Source: JAHQVI01 sp963749875
GTDB taxonomy: Bacteria; Pseudomonadota; Alphaproteobacteria; Rhizobiales; Rhodomicrobiaceae
DNA: 64,000 nucleotides
Assembly: GCA_963749875.1 (NCBI GenBank)
Contig: CAVVOX010000002.1
Coordinates: 1,550,001-1,614,000, forward strand
Reading direction: 5' to 3'
Part shown: in pieces, positions 1 through 8,404 of the stretch
How the letters are laid out: each line of letters opens with the position of its first letter
Numbering within the stretch: position 1 is the first letter of the stretch
Program-made: the position numbers and the translations under genes
The notes under the pieces: generated by a model
The model's input: only the letters and a program-made list of their open reading frames with translations
Told to the model about the DNA's origin: nothing
The model's database searches: none

Positions 1-668
1 TCGCGATTTGGCAGAATATTGATCTCCGCCCATGTGAGGGCGAGCTCGTCCGCCAGCTTCGGCCGCGACCGCCTCAATTCGGCGGAAACACGCTGAAGAC
101 CGTTTTCCAGTGACAAGCCCGCCTCGACACATACGGCAAGCAGCTCGAGCGCATCAGGCAGACCGGAACTGACGGCCTTGCTGTGCCGCGCGATGCTCCG
201 CCGCACCAGAAACATCGGCAGGAACCAGCCGATGAGCGCGGGAACGGCCATGACCAGCAAACCCGCCATTGTCGAGCGGGCGAACAATCCCATGGTGAAC
301 GGCAGCGCTACGAGGACGAGCACGGCCGGCAAGATCGCTCTCGTTATGTCGAAATAGTGCAGAGCGCGCTCGGCCGGGACGCCGAACCTGGAATAGATCC
401 GAATGATCTGGCGGTATTCTGCCTCGCTGACCCGCTCGGTCGTCTTCGGAGTGACTCGTCCCCCCGGCAGACGCTTGAGGCTTACGCCTTCGCTTGCCGT
501 CGTGGCCCGGCGCACTTTGTCGATGCGCTTCATGATGGTCTTAGCGCGTTCGCCGGATGAGGAAACGATCAGTCCGAGTCCAGCCGCCAACAGCGCTGAA
601 ACCACCAGCAGCGCCATCAAATCCTGGTATTGAATTGAATTGCCAAGCTGAGCCAGCACAGCGAGCAC
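1..668 (-). CDS. tadC: TadC, type II/IV secretion F-domain inner-membrane platform protein (partial, cut by window edge)
   Basis: Inner-membrane platform protein of the Tad (Flp) pilus machine, paired with TadB. The frame is open from position 668 to the window edge, giving about 222 residues of the N-terminal part. Reading opens with GTG directly after the TAG stop of tadB (669-671), so the genes are translationally coupled; a GGA lies just upstream. Visible parts are an N-terminal membrane segment (LLVVSALLAAGLGLIV), a basic cytoplasmic linker, two further hydrophobic stretches (ILPAVLVLVALPF and LVMAVPALIGWFLP), then the start of the T2SSF domain with the family motif LPDALELLAVCVEAGLSLE. 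The C-terminus lies outside the window. The assignment is firm because the domain pattern and position after tadB both match; the exact start codon is less certain. Confidence 0.88.
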   Translation of the reverse strand, partial: MLAVLAQLGNSIQYQDLMALLVVSALLAAGLGLIVSSSGERAKTIMKRIDKVRRATTASEGVSLKRLPGGRVTPKTTERVSEAEYRQIIRIYSRFGVPAERALHYFDITRAILPAVLVLVALPFTMGLFARSTMAGLLVMAVPALIGWFLPMFLVRRSIARHSKAVSSGLPDALELLAVCVEAGLSLENGLQRVSAELRRSRPKLADELALTWAEINILPNR

Positions 669-1631
669 CTAATCCTGACTTTTCGTTACGCTACGCATCA
701 TTTGACGCATGGTGAGGAAGGACATCAGCAGCCCGGCAACGGCCATGGCCAAGATGATATGGCCGCGCGGATCGACGAAGAGCGGGTTCAGATAGCCCGG
801 CTGCACGGCCAGAAGGGCGCCGATCGTCAGGAACGGCAGTGCGCCAAGCACATAGCCAGTCAAACGGATCTCCGCAGTGGCCGATTGCGCCTTCATGCGC
901 ACGGCGCGGCGCTTGCGCATAATGCCCGACAGCATATCGAGCGTGGCCGCAATATTGCCGCCGGCCGAATACTGCAGCAGCACGGCCACGGCGAAGAAGC
1001 GGAAATCGCTCAAGCCGATCTGCTTGCTGCTGGCATCGAGAGCCTGTTCGATCGGAATGCCGATCTTGACCTGGTCCGAGATCATCGTGAACACCGAATC
1101 GATCGGCGCAGGGGCTTCGGTGCCGACGATCCGGACCGCCGAGGGCATTGGCAGCCCCGCGCGCAGCATACGGACCACCGTGTCGATCGCATCGGGAAAC
1201 AGATCCCTGAAGCGGCCCTCGGCGCGCCGCTGTTCTCTGAGGAGGAGTGCGCGAGGTACCAGGAATGCGGTCAGAACGCCCGCCGTGACGGACACCCACC
1301 ATGGCAGCGCGACCGCGCGCACAGAAAATTGCCACACGGCAGTCCCGCCAACGACGCTGACTAGCAGTAGGGCGGCTCCGCCGGCGTGCATTCCCCAGCT
1401 ATAGTTGGCACCAAAGGCGAAGACCCGCCGCACCCGCGCATCAAATACAGCGTCCTGCTTCTTTCCCTCCGTTCCTAGGGCATTCGTCGATTTGCCGGGG
1501 TGTCGAGCAGCGATCCGACTGATGCGCCGCTCTATTTCGGCGGCGGCGCTCGGCGTCAATATGAATGCGCTCGCGATGATGGCCGCGCCCGTGAGCAGCA
1601 CCAGAACGGGGACTAAAGTATAGACCAGCAT
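669..1631 (-). CDS. tadB: TadB, Tad pilus inner-membrane platform protein (T2SSF domain)
   Basis: Product of 320 residues; platform partner of TadC in Tad pilus assembly, located in the inner membrane. An N-terminal transmembrane segment (LVYTLVPVLVLLTGAAIIAS) is followed by a charged linker and a second hydrophobic pair around residues 80-130. The T2SSF domain carries LFPDAIDTVVRMLRAGLPM and EAPAPIDSVFTMISDQVKIG, and two C-terminal membrane segments follow. The ATG at 1631 is preceded by an AGGAGG that lies inside the last codons of cpaF, so the two genes are closely coupled (4-bp gap). Length and architecture are normal for TadB. Confidence 0.92.
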   Translation of the reverse strand: MLVYTLVPVLVLLTGAAIIASAFILTPSAAAEIERRISRIAARHPGKSTNALGTEGKKQDAVFDARVRRVFAFGANYSWGMHAGGAALLLVSVVGGTAVWQFSVRAVALPWWVSVTAGVLTAFLVPRALLLREQRRAEGRFRDLFPDAIDTVVRMLRAGLPMPSAVRIVGTEAPAPIDSVFTMISDQVKIGIPIEQALDASSKQIGLSDFRFFAVAVLLQYSAGGNIAATLDMLSGIMRKRRAVRMKAQSATAEIRLTGYVLGALPFLTIGALLAVQPGYLNPLFVDPRGHIILAMAVAGLLMSFLTMRQMMRSVTKSQD

Positions 1632-1635
1632 AGGG

Positions 1636-3054
1636 TCACGCCTCCTGTTCTTCCATGGCTCCGGAAAGCGCCTCCATAAAGCGGTCGGCCAATCCGTAAT
1701 ATCCCAGCCGGTCGAGGAAGCGCGGGCGGCTCGGCGTCGCCTCGAATTTGCCGGTCAGGATGCCGGCTGAGTTTTCGCCCGTATATTTGAAATAAAACAG
1801 ATTGCCGAGCGTTATCACGTCCTCTTCCATACCGGCGACCTCGGCAATCTCGGTCACGCGCCGCACACCGTCCCGCATCCTCTCAAGATGCACGATCATA
1901 TCGAGGGCACTGGCGATCTGAGTCCGGAAGGCCCGAACCGGCAGATTGGCAGTGCCCATCATCATCATATTCTCGACGCGGGCCAAAGCGTCGCGGCCCG
2001 AGTTGGCATGGACGGTCGACATCGAGCCGCTGTGGCCGGTATTCATGGCCTGCATCATGTCAAAGGCCTCGCCGCCGCGCACCTCGCCCATGATGATGCG
2101 GTCCGGTCGCATACGCAGCGCGTTGCGAACGAGCGCCCGCTGATCGATCTGGCCGGCGCCCTCGAGGTTGGGCGGCCGCGTCTCCAGTCTGACGACGTGC
2201 TCCTGCTGGAGCTGCAGTTCGGCAGCGTCTTCGATCGTGATGATGCGCTCGCCGGGATCGATCATGCTGGAGAGCGCGTTCAGCATGGTCGTTTTGCCCG
2301 AACCGGTGCCGCCGGAGATGATGATATTCAGGCGGCAGCGCGCGGCGATTTCCAGAGCCTCAGACATCTGGGGCGAGATGCTCCCGCTGGCGAGCAGGCT
2401 TGGAAAGCCCAGCATATGCCGCGAGAATTTGCGGATCGATATGACCGGACCGCTGAGGCTCAGCGGCGGAATAATGACATTAACGCGGCTTCCATCGGCC
2501 AGACGGGCGTCAAGCATGGGACTGGACTCATCGATGCTGCGCCCGATGGAGGAAGCGATGCGCTGCGCCATATGCAGAACGTGGGCGTTGTTGCGAAAAT
2601 GGAGATTGGTCAGTTCCAGCTTACCCCTTCGCTCCGCATAGACCTGCCGGGCACCATTGATCAGAATGTCGGAAACAGTGGAGTCCTGCATGAGCTGTTC
2701 GATGGGGCCGAGACCAACCATTTCATCGACGATGGCGACGGCAAGCTTGTCCTGCTCCACCTGGTTCAGCAAGAGGTTGCGTTCGCCCGCGATGAGCATG
2801 ACCAGCGAATTGACGAACGTCGTCAATTCGCTCCTGCTCAAGCGCACCGCCTCGACGGGTTCGATGCGCAGGAGAACCTGGTCACGAATAATATCGGTCG
2901 GCAACAACTGAAAGGACGTTGTATTCGCCGACTCTTTTTGAGCGGGCCGGGCGGCGCTGGGCTTTGCCGGCTCGGCAGACGTTGTGGCGCCGGCCGGGGC
3001 GACACCGGCTTCAGGCGCTTCGTTCGCCGATTTCCTTCCGAAACGCGACGTCAT
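1636..3054 (-). CDS. cpaF: CpaF/TadA, secretion ATPase of the Tad pilus
   Basis: Hexameric ATPase that powers Tad pilus extension, on the cytoplasmic face of the inner membrane; 472 residues. The first 45 or so residues are an Ala/Pro-rich low-complexity leader. The CpaF N-terminal domain (IVDEMVGLGPIEQLM) follows, then the RecA-like core with Walker A GGTGSGKTT at about residues 248-256, an Asp box (ITIEDAAELQL), a Walker B-like segment (DRIIMGEVRGGEAFDMMQAM) and a His box (GHSGSMSTVHANS). The ATG at 3054 overlaps the cpaE stop by 4 bp (ATGA). All catalytic motifs are intact. Confidence 0.96.
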   Translation of the reverse strand: MTSRFGRKSANEAPEAGVAPAGATTSAEPAKPSAARPAQKESANTTSFQLLPTDIIRDQVLLRIEPVEAVRLSRSELTTFVNSLVMLIAGERNLLLNQVEQDKLAVAIVDEMVGLGPIEQLMQDSTVSDILINGARQVYAERRGKLELTNLHFRNNAHVLHMAQRIASSIGRSIDESSPMLDARLADGSRVNVIIPPLSLSGPVISIRKFSRHMLGFPSLLASGSISPQMSEALEIAARCRLNIIISGGTGSGKTTMLNALSSMIDPGERIITIEDAAELQLQQEHVVRLETRPPNLEGAGQIDQRALVRNALRMRPDRIIMGEVRGGEAFDMMQAMNTGHSGSMSTVHANSGRDALARVENMMMMGTANLPVRAFRTQIASALDMIVHLERMRDGVRRVTEIAEVAGMEEDVITLGNLFYFKYTGENSAGILTGKFEATPSRPRFLDRLGYYGLADRFMEALSGAMEEQEA

Positions 3055-4256
3055 GTCCCAAAGATCCGGGTGAAGAAGGAGGATGGTCTTTCGATGCGCT
3101 CTCCGGTGACCTCATGCAGAATCGGCATAATGCCGTATTTGAACACCGCGCATTTCTGCATGGCCGGCACACCGAGATTGGCGGCCATAGCCAGCTCGCG
3201 ATCATATCCGATCACCATATCCGGTGCCTGGCCGGAGGCACGGGCGAATTCGGCTTCGGTCAGTCCGCCATAGGGCCGGGTGTGGTTGAGGACCTGCAAT
3301 GTCCGCCGCTCGCGTGTGTTCGCTCCGAGGAAATCGCGCCAACGGATCGTGTCGCGCGCCGCGGTCAGACTGGGATTGGCGACGAGAATGCAGGTGCTTG
3401 GCAGTTGCAGAATCTGAGGCAGGCGCTCTGCAGTCTTCGGAGGAACGTCGACGAAGACCACGCGATAGCGACGCAGCAGAAATTCCAGCAGCTTCCGGGC
3501 GCCCTCGTCCGAGCCCTCGGCCGTGGTGCCGAGCGGCTCAAGCGAGGCATACATGTTAAGACGCTTGTTGACATGAATCGAGCCGCGCTCAAGAAACAGC
3601 TTGTCGACGCGTTCCGGACGTTCGAAGGCCTCGCGGAGTGCCGGGCCCGGCGTTACATCGAACAACAGGGCCGCGTCGCCGCACTGCAGATCGAAGTCGA
3701 CGAGCGCCGCCCATCTCTGCCGGATCTCGGCGATGTGCCAGGCCGCATTGGTGGCAAGCGTTGTCGCGCCCACGCCGCCACGTACACCGAGAACGAAAAC
3801 GAGCTTGCCGGGGAAAAGGTTGGGCTGATCGCTTCCGTCGGTCAGGGCGGCATCGCAGGCACGGATAAGCTGTTCGCGGACGAGCGGCTTGAAGATATAT
3901 TCGACGACCCCCGCACCCTTCAGCTGCCGGTACAGCGCGATGTCGTTGTTCTCCCCGACCGCGATAACGCCCACACCGGGTTCACAGACATCCGACAGAT
4001 CAAGTATGCTCGACAGCGGTTCTTCGATGCCGGTGATGTCCACAATCAGCAGCTGCGGCGAGGATTGCTTCGCCAGGAGTTTCGTCGCCGTCAGCACGTT
4101 ACCCGTGACGACGGTGAAATCCTCGATGCCGAGATCCGCAAGGACCTGGCGGATAACCGCCTCAGACCCCTGATCGTTGACGAAAACCTTCGCATTCACG
4201 CTGGTCGGAGATTGCGTTTTGGCATCCGGGAACTCGGTGCTGGGGGCCTCCATCAT
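3051..4256 (-). CDS. cpaE: CpaE/TadZ, ParA-like pilus localisation ATPase with receiver-like N-domain
   Basis: Places the Tad machinery at its cellular site (known role of CpaE/TadZ). The 401-residue product has an N-terminal receiver-like domain (residues 22-135; the LLIVDITG strand keeps an Asp) and a C-terminal MinD/ParA-type ATPase domain. The P-loop reads GVRGGVGATT (about 157-166) and lacks the usual Lys of KGGVGKT, a deviation known for this family. The start is the ATG at 4256 with GAGG six bases upstream; a second ATG follows directly. It lies 51 bp after cpaB. In most Tad operons the secretin gene cpaC lies between cpaB and cpaE; here it is absent. Confidence 0.92.
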   Translation of the reverse strand: MMEAPSTEFPDAKTQSPTSVNAKVFVNDQGSEAVIRQVLADLGIEDFTVVTGNVLTATKLLAKQSSPQLLIVDITGIEEPLSSILDLSDVCEPGVGVIAVGENNDIALYRQLKGAGVVEYIFKPLVREQLIRACDAALTDGSDQPNLFPGKLVFVLGVRGGVGATTLATNAAWHIAEIRQRWAALVDFDLQCGDAALLFDVTPGPALREAFERPERVDKLFLERGSIHVNKRLNMYASLEPLGTTAEGSDEGARKLLEFLLRRYRVVFVDVPPKTAERLPQILQLPSTCILVANPSLTAARDTIRWRDFLGANTRERRTLQVLNHTRPYGGLTEAEFARASGQAPDMVIGYDRELAMAANLGVPAMQKCAVFKYGIMPILHEVTGERIERPSSFFTRIFGT

Positions 4257-4307
4257 GGTTTGCCTCGCTTGAGAGGATTTGTAGGGATCATGACTCGTTA
4301 CCTGCGA

Positions 4308-5198
4308 TCATTGCGAAGTCGAGGAAGGCGGACGGCGAACCGCACTTTCCACCGTGCTCCCCGATGAGACTTGCCCGACATTGCTGAGCGCCATCTGCCT
4401 GATGGCCGGTGAGACATCCGCCGCCCATGTTGGCAACAGCTTGTGCAGGTGCTCGTCACGCGCCAATCCGGAACCTTCCAGGGGGAGCACGGCCAGCTGC
4501 AATTTGCCGAGCTGCATGGCGACGAACAGCTTCTGCGCCTGCTGTTCATCCAACTCCAATGTTATGGTCTTGGGGACCCTCGCATCCGAGCCCGGAAACG
4601 TGGCCTGGCCGCCGGCTTCACCCCGTTTCGTCTGCGTGCTGAGAGATTGGTCAACGGCGACGACGCGCACATTGCGCAAAAAGGTTTCGCCGACAGACCG
4701 GCGCGCGGCCGAACCGAGGCTGTCACCAAAGTTCTGCGTCAGGATGATGTCGACATAGTCTCCCGGCAGCATCAGCCCGGAGGAGCTCTGCGGCGCATCG
4801 ACGGAAATCGATACTGCGCGGTGGCCGGGCCGGAGCACAGCCGAGAGAAAGCGCCGGTCGCTCGGCTTGACCAGGTCGCTTACGAGAAGCGGCTCGCCTT
4901 TGGCAAAGCCGCGCCGCGTAATGGCGCCGAAAAATTCATTTTCGGAAATCTGACCGCGCTGAAGATATCCAGGCCGGAGCTCTCCGGAGGCGACCTCCTT
5001 CCAGCCGATTTCGCCCTCTCGCAGCAAGGTGCCGGAAGGGATGCCATCGAGCGCCACCAGCACAGCCGGACGGTTTTGCTCCTGTTCCGCGGTTTGGGAG
5101 GAGCGCCCCGCAATCTGATTGAACCAGATAACGGCAAGCCACAGCCCAACAATCACAAAGACAACGCCTAGAGCGAGCAGAAGTTTGCGGACAGACAT
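4308..5198 (-). CDS. cpaB: CpaB/RcpC, Flp pilus assembly periplasmic protein with SAF domain
   Basis: Periplasmic, membrane-anchored component that works with the secretin channel in Tad systems. The frame is open further upstream, but the ATG at 5198 fits best: AGGAGA lies nine bases upstream and the protein then begins with a clean N-terminal anchor (LLLALGVVFVIVGLWLAVIW). The 296-residue product has a SAF-like segment (IPSGTLLREGEIGWKEV) and the RcpC core (PGHRAVSISVDAPQSSSGLMLPGDYVDIILT). A Ser/Thr-rich tail ends the protein. The start overlaps the end of cpaA by 31 bp. Confidence 0.92.
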   Translation of the reverse strand: MSVRKLLLALGVVFVIVGLWLAVIWFNQIAGRSSQTAEQEQNRPAVLVALDGIPSGTLLREGEIGWKEVASGELRPGYLQRGQISENEFFGAITRRGFAKGEPLLVSDLVKPSDRRFLSAVLRPGHRAVSISVDAPQSSSGLMLPGDYVDIILTQNFGDSLGSAARRSVGETFLRNVRVVAVDQSLSTQTKRGEAGGQATFPGSDARVPKTITLELDEQQAQKLFVAMQLGKLQLAVLPLEGSGLARDEHLHKLLPTWAADVSPAIRQMALSNVGQVSSGSTVESAVRRPPSSTSQ

Positions 5199-5752
5199 TG
5201 TAAAAGCTCTCCTGCGATAAAGACCGCCATACCCCCCAGAATGGCGAGTGCATAGGGCATCGGCTGACCCGCGGCGATGCGCAAATATTCGTTGGAGAAC
5301 CAGCTGTCCGGAACGCGGCCATGTCCTCCGGCCGCTTCGGTGGACACGGCCGCCCTTCCGGGATGGCTCCTCCTGAGAACCCAATGTCCAACAAGATACA
5401 CCCCGCTCAACAGACCGCCCGTCAGGGCGATAAGGACCATCAATTCTCCTATATGCTCGGGCGGAACCAGCAGCGTCGTGGCGCTGATAAGCTTGACGTC
5501 GCCGCCACCCATCATGCCGTAGTGAGCGAGTACGCCTAGCGTGATCAGCGCCAGCACCGCGACGAGCAGACTGATCCAGATCTGCTCCGGTCTCAGCATC
5601 AGGCTGAGGCCTAGACCACTCCCCCCAACCAGAATAACCAGGTCATTGGGAATGATCCGATCCTTCAGATCCATCCATGCGCTTGTCAGGAGGGCAGTCA
5701 ATGCCAACACCCAGAGCGCCGCATGGAAGACATGAAAGAGCATCGGCCTCAT
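5168..5752 (-). CDS. cpaA: CpaA, type IV prepilin (leader) peptidase of the Tad system
   Basis: Inner-membrane aspartyl protease (peptidase family A24) that removes the leader of the Flp pilin. About 194 residues from the ATG at 5752; a TTG 15 codons further upstream keeps the frame open but adds only a non-hydrophobic leader. The two catalytic Asp sites are visible: SAWMDLKDRIIPN after the first membrane segment and MMGGGDVKL (family GxGD) in the middle. About five membrane helices are present. The C-terminus overlaps the start of cpaB. Function is secure, the start less so. Confidence 0.9.
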   Translation of the reverse strand: MRPMLFHVFHAALWVLALTALLTSAWMDLKDRIIPNDLVILVGGSGLGLSLMLRPEQIWISLLVAVLALITLGVLAHYGMMGGGDVKLISATTLLVPPEHIGELMVLIALTGGLLSGVYLVGHWVLRRSHPGRAAVSTEAAGGHGRVPDSWFSNEYLRIAAGQPMPYALAILGGMAVFIAGELLQCLSANFCSL

Positions 5753-5841
5753 TCCAAGATACGCAGGCTCGAGATCAACTTGGCTTGATCCCGCCAATGA
5801 TCAGGAGCCGGCGTCTGCTGTCGTCCGATGGCGATGCCAGA

Positions 5842-6036
5842 TCAGCTGCCGCTCGATGTCGAGAGATTGCCGGCGATCGTATTGAACAGCGCGGCCAAAT
5901 TCGTGCCGACAGCCGTAATGCCCACAATGATGGCAAGAGCGATCAGTGCGGCGATCAGGCCGTATTCGATAGCGGTGACGCCCCGTTCATCGTCGAGCTT
6001 CAGCCACTGGGCTATAGATTTTGAAAGCCTATGCAA
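5842..6036 (-). CDS. flp: Flp-family type IVb pilin
   Basis: Major subunit type of the Tad pilus, 64 residues. The Flp signature is ERGVTAIEYGLIAALIALAIIV: a short basic leader, cleavage expected before the hydrophobic stretch, and the conserved Glu and Tyr of the processed N-terminus. No ATG exists in the frame upstream of the leader. The start is TTG at 6036, supported by a strong AGGAGG eight bases upstream. It is the first gene of the tad operon in this window. The AT-rich stretch just upstream (about 6060-6125) probably holds its promoter. Confidence 0.93.
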   Translation of the reverse strand: MHRLSKSIAQWLKLDDERGVTAIEYGLIAALIALAIIVGITAVGTNLAALFNTIAGNLSTSSGS

Positions 6037-6326
6037 GATTCCGTCCTCCTATTGCGAGCATTGCGACCTGACTCTAAGCATAACCACTTAATCTTGTGTG
6101 AATATAAATAGAAAAATATCTGTGAATGACTGTGTCATTAAAAGACAACGCAGATTTTTTCATTATGTTTTACTATGCCTATTTACAGTTTTGCGCTCAC
6201 CCCCGATCGCGGGGCGGGACTCTCCCAATGGTCCGGCCGGCTCGGCTTCCACATGTGGACATTCTCACGAGGATTCGCCGCCGGGCGCCGGCTTGCCTAA
6301 CCTGCGAGGCTGTGCTTCTGTCGCGC

Positions 6327-7631
6327 ATGACCGCAGTTCAGGATCGACAGCTCGCTGCCGCCCGCCAGATCGCCGAGGATCTCACGCATCATCTTGATCT
6401 GGATCTGTCCGTGCGGCTCTGGGACGGCACGCTGATTCCGCTCGGCGCCAATGTCGAAAGCGGCCTGGCAATCACTATCGCATCCCCCGGCGTTATCTCT
6501 TCGCTGCTGAGGCGACCGACGCTCGACCGGCTGATCCGCCATTATGCGCGGGGCCATATCGGTTTCGAGGGCGGCACTCTGATCGACCTCGGCAAGAGTC
6601 TCGATGGTGCTGGCCATCGGAGGAGCGTCAAAGGACTGAGCAAACGCCGGCTGATCAATCGCCTCTGGCCCTTCCTGTTTGCGCCGGGCGAACGACTGGA
6701 CCGCAGCCGCGCCTATGACGGCGATGCGGCGGGCGAAGGGCGGGCCGCTGCGGAAAACCGGCAATTCATCCAGTTCCACTACGACGTCGGCAATGCGTTC
6801 TATCAGCTGTTTCTGGATCCGGAGATGCAGTATTCCTGCGCCTATTTCACCGATTGGGGGAACGCGCTCGAACAGGCCCAGCGCGACAAGCTGGACATGA
6901 TCTGCCGCAAGCTGCGCCTCAAGCCCGGCGAGCGGCTCCTGGACATCGGCTGCGGCTGGGGCGGGCTGATCTGTCACGCCGCCGAGCATTACGGCGTCGC
7001 CGCGCATGGGATTACCTTATCCGAGGCGCAGATCGCGCTGGCGCGCGAGCGGATCGAAGCAAAGGGGCTCTCAGGCCGCGTGACCGTCGAGATCCGCGAT
7101 TATGCCGAACTCGACGGCCGGTACGACAAAATCGCTTCCATTGGCATGTATGAGCACATCGGCATTGCCAATATCGACAGATATTTTGGCACGGTCCGGC
7201 GGCTGCTCGCGCCGGACGGGGTATTTCTGAACCACGCCATCTCGCGCCGGGCCAAACGGAAGAAACGCCGTTTCTCCGCCCGCGCGGAACAGCGAGCCCT
7301 ACAGAAGTACATCTTTCCCGGCGGTGAACTCGACGATATCGGCCATACGATCGGCGCGATGGAGCAACAGGGATTCGAGGTGCATGACGTCGAAGCTTGG
7401 CGGGAGCATTATGCACGGACGACGCAGCTATGGTGCGAGCGGATCACGGCGCGCCGCGAGGAGGCCGTGGCGCTTGTCGGCGAAGAGACTTACCGCCTTT
7501 GGGTCGCCTATCTCGGCGGCTGTTCGCTTGCCTTTTCTCGCGGGACTGCCCGCATCTATCAGACGCTCGCCACGCGCAGCGCGAAAGGGCCATCGCCACT
7601 GCCTCAGACAAGGGCGGATCTGTACCGGTGA
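6327..7631 (+). CDS. cfa: Cyclopropane-fatty-acyl-phospholipid synthase family methyltransferase
   Basis: SAM-dependent enzyme expected to methylate unsaturated acyl chains of membrane phospholipids. About 434 residues from the ATG at 6327; the frame is open 67 codons further upstream, but that leader has no family features. The N-terminal lipid-binding part (RLWDGTLIPLG, IGFEGGTLIDLGKSL) is followed by the methyltransferase core: FYQLFLDPEMQYSCAYF, SAM-binding loop DIGCGWGGLICHAAEHYG, and the family motif IASIGMYEHIG. The late motif WREHYARTTQLW is also typical. It stands alone, divergent from the pilin gene. A different fatty-acid modification by the same family cannot be excluded. Confidence 0.9.
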   Translation: MTAVQDRQLAAARQIAEDLTHHLDLDLSVRLWDGTLIPLGANVESGLAITIASPGVISSLLRRPTLDRLIRHYARGHIGFEGGTLIDLGKSLDGAGHRRSVKGLSKRRLINRLWPFLFAPGERLDRSRAYDGDAAGEGRAAAENRQFIQFHYDVGNAFYQLFLDPEMQYSCAYFTDWGNALEQAQRDKLDMICRKLRLKPGERLLDIGCGWGGLICHAAEHYGVAAHGITLSEAQIALARERIEAKGLSGRVTVEIRDYAELDGRYDKIASIGMYEHIGIANIDRYFGTVRRLLAPDGVFLNHAISRRAKRKKRRFSARAEQRALQKYIFPGGELDDIGHTIGAMEQQGFEVHDVEAWREHYARTTQLWCERITARREEAVALVGEETYRLWVAYLGGCSLAFSRGTARIYQTLATRSAKGPSPLPQTRADLYR

Positions 7632-7703
7632 CACCGCAACTCGAGCTCGAACCGGGCTTGGGTCAGATCCTCTCGAGCGGAATAAATCAGGTCACGGAGT
7701 GTT

Positions 7704-7931
7704 TCAGCTATCGCGGCGGCGAGCCGATTTCGAATGATAGCCTTTCGCCTCGCATCTCGCGATCACCCGGCTGATCCATTGCCGGGTCACGCCAAGATGT
7801 CGGGCAGCTTCGGTATGGGTACGGTATTTTTCGACGGCGCGCAGGATTTCAGCCTGGCGATCGGTCAACTGAAGCCTGCCCGGCGTGCGAGGCGCCAGCT
7901 TTCCGTCCTCAGGAGAAGGGGGCTTGGCCAT
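7704..7931 (-). CDS. Small helix-turn-helix DNA-binding protein
   Basis: A 75-residue product from an ATG at 7931 with AGG about nine bases upstream. After a Pro-rich N-terminus there is one helix-turn-helix unit, LTDRQAEILRAVEKYRTH followed by TEAARHLGVTRQWISRVI, and a basic tail. The second helix resembles DNA-recognition helices of the sigma region 4/ModE type. There is no effector domain. It is convergent with the cfa-type gene and has no partner. The target is unknown; it could be a small regulator or a fragment of a larger one. Confidence 0.6.
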   Translation of the reverse strand: MAKPPSPEDGKLAPRTPGRLQLTDRQAEILRAVEKYRTHTEAARHLGVTRQWISRVIARCEAKGYHSKSARRRDS

Positions 7932-8404
7932 GCGGAACCTGTCCGTGAAGAGCGCATATTCGATGAGATGCCCCGTCCTCCAAAATGGCCGCTTGCTGAC
8001 CAAGACGTCGGCGGCTCGGTGCAAAGTCTTTTTTCACGTGCAGCAGCGAGCTGCACTCTCCGGGCCTGGGACCAGACTGGACCTCGCGGCGGGGGCGCAA
8101 GCCAGCGTTGATCCCAGGCCTGAAGAGGCCGGCAGTGTCGTTCTGCGCCGGCAGTGCACCGGTCGGTGCATGGGCTCTAAACGTGCCACGCGGAGGTTTC
8201 ATCCCCGAGACGCAGGATTTTTTCGCGCAGGGCGAGCCGTGCGGCGCCGGCGGCCCGCGGCCGATGATCGCTGTCTGACCTCGGAGTGGGGCGCAGAGGG
8301 GGACGTGTGCCGGTCAGAATCGTGCACGAAAACTGGGTATCGGCATTGATTTCCCTCTGTAAAGCCTTATTCTTGCGCGATTGGCACTGAACCGGGCGGG
8401 GTGC
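7932..8404. other. Intergenic stretch, nothing recognisable
   Basis: This 473-bp stretch lies between the small HTH gene and the protease gene. Both strands contain open frames here, but none has a family motif or a convincing ribosome-binding site. It presumably holds the promoters of both divergent genes. Confidence 0.5.

Noticed and set aside
1888..3273. Plus-strand frame of 461 residues opposite cpaF
   Set aside because: Shadow of cpaF; composition is Asp/His-rich with no recognisable family.
7885..8349. 154-residue plus-strand frame upstream of the protease
   Set aside because: No motif, no good start, skewed Arg/Ser composition.
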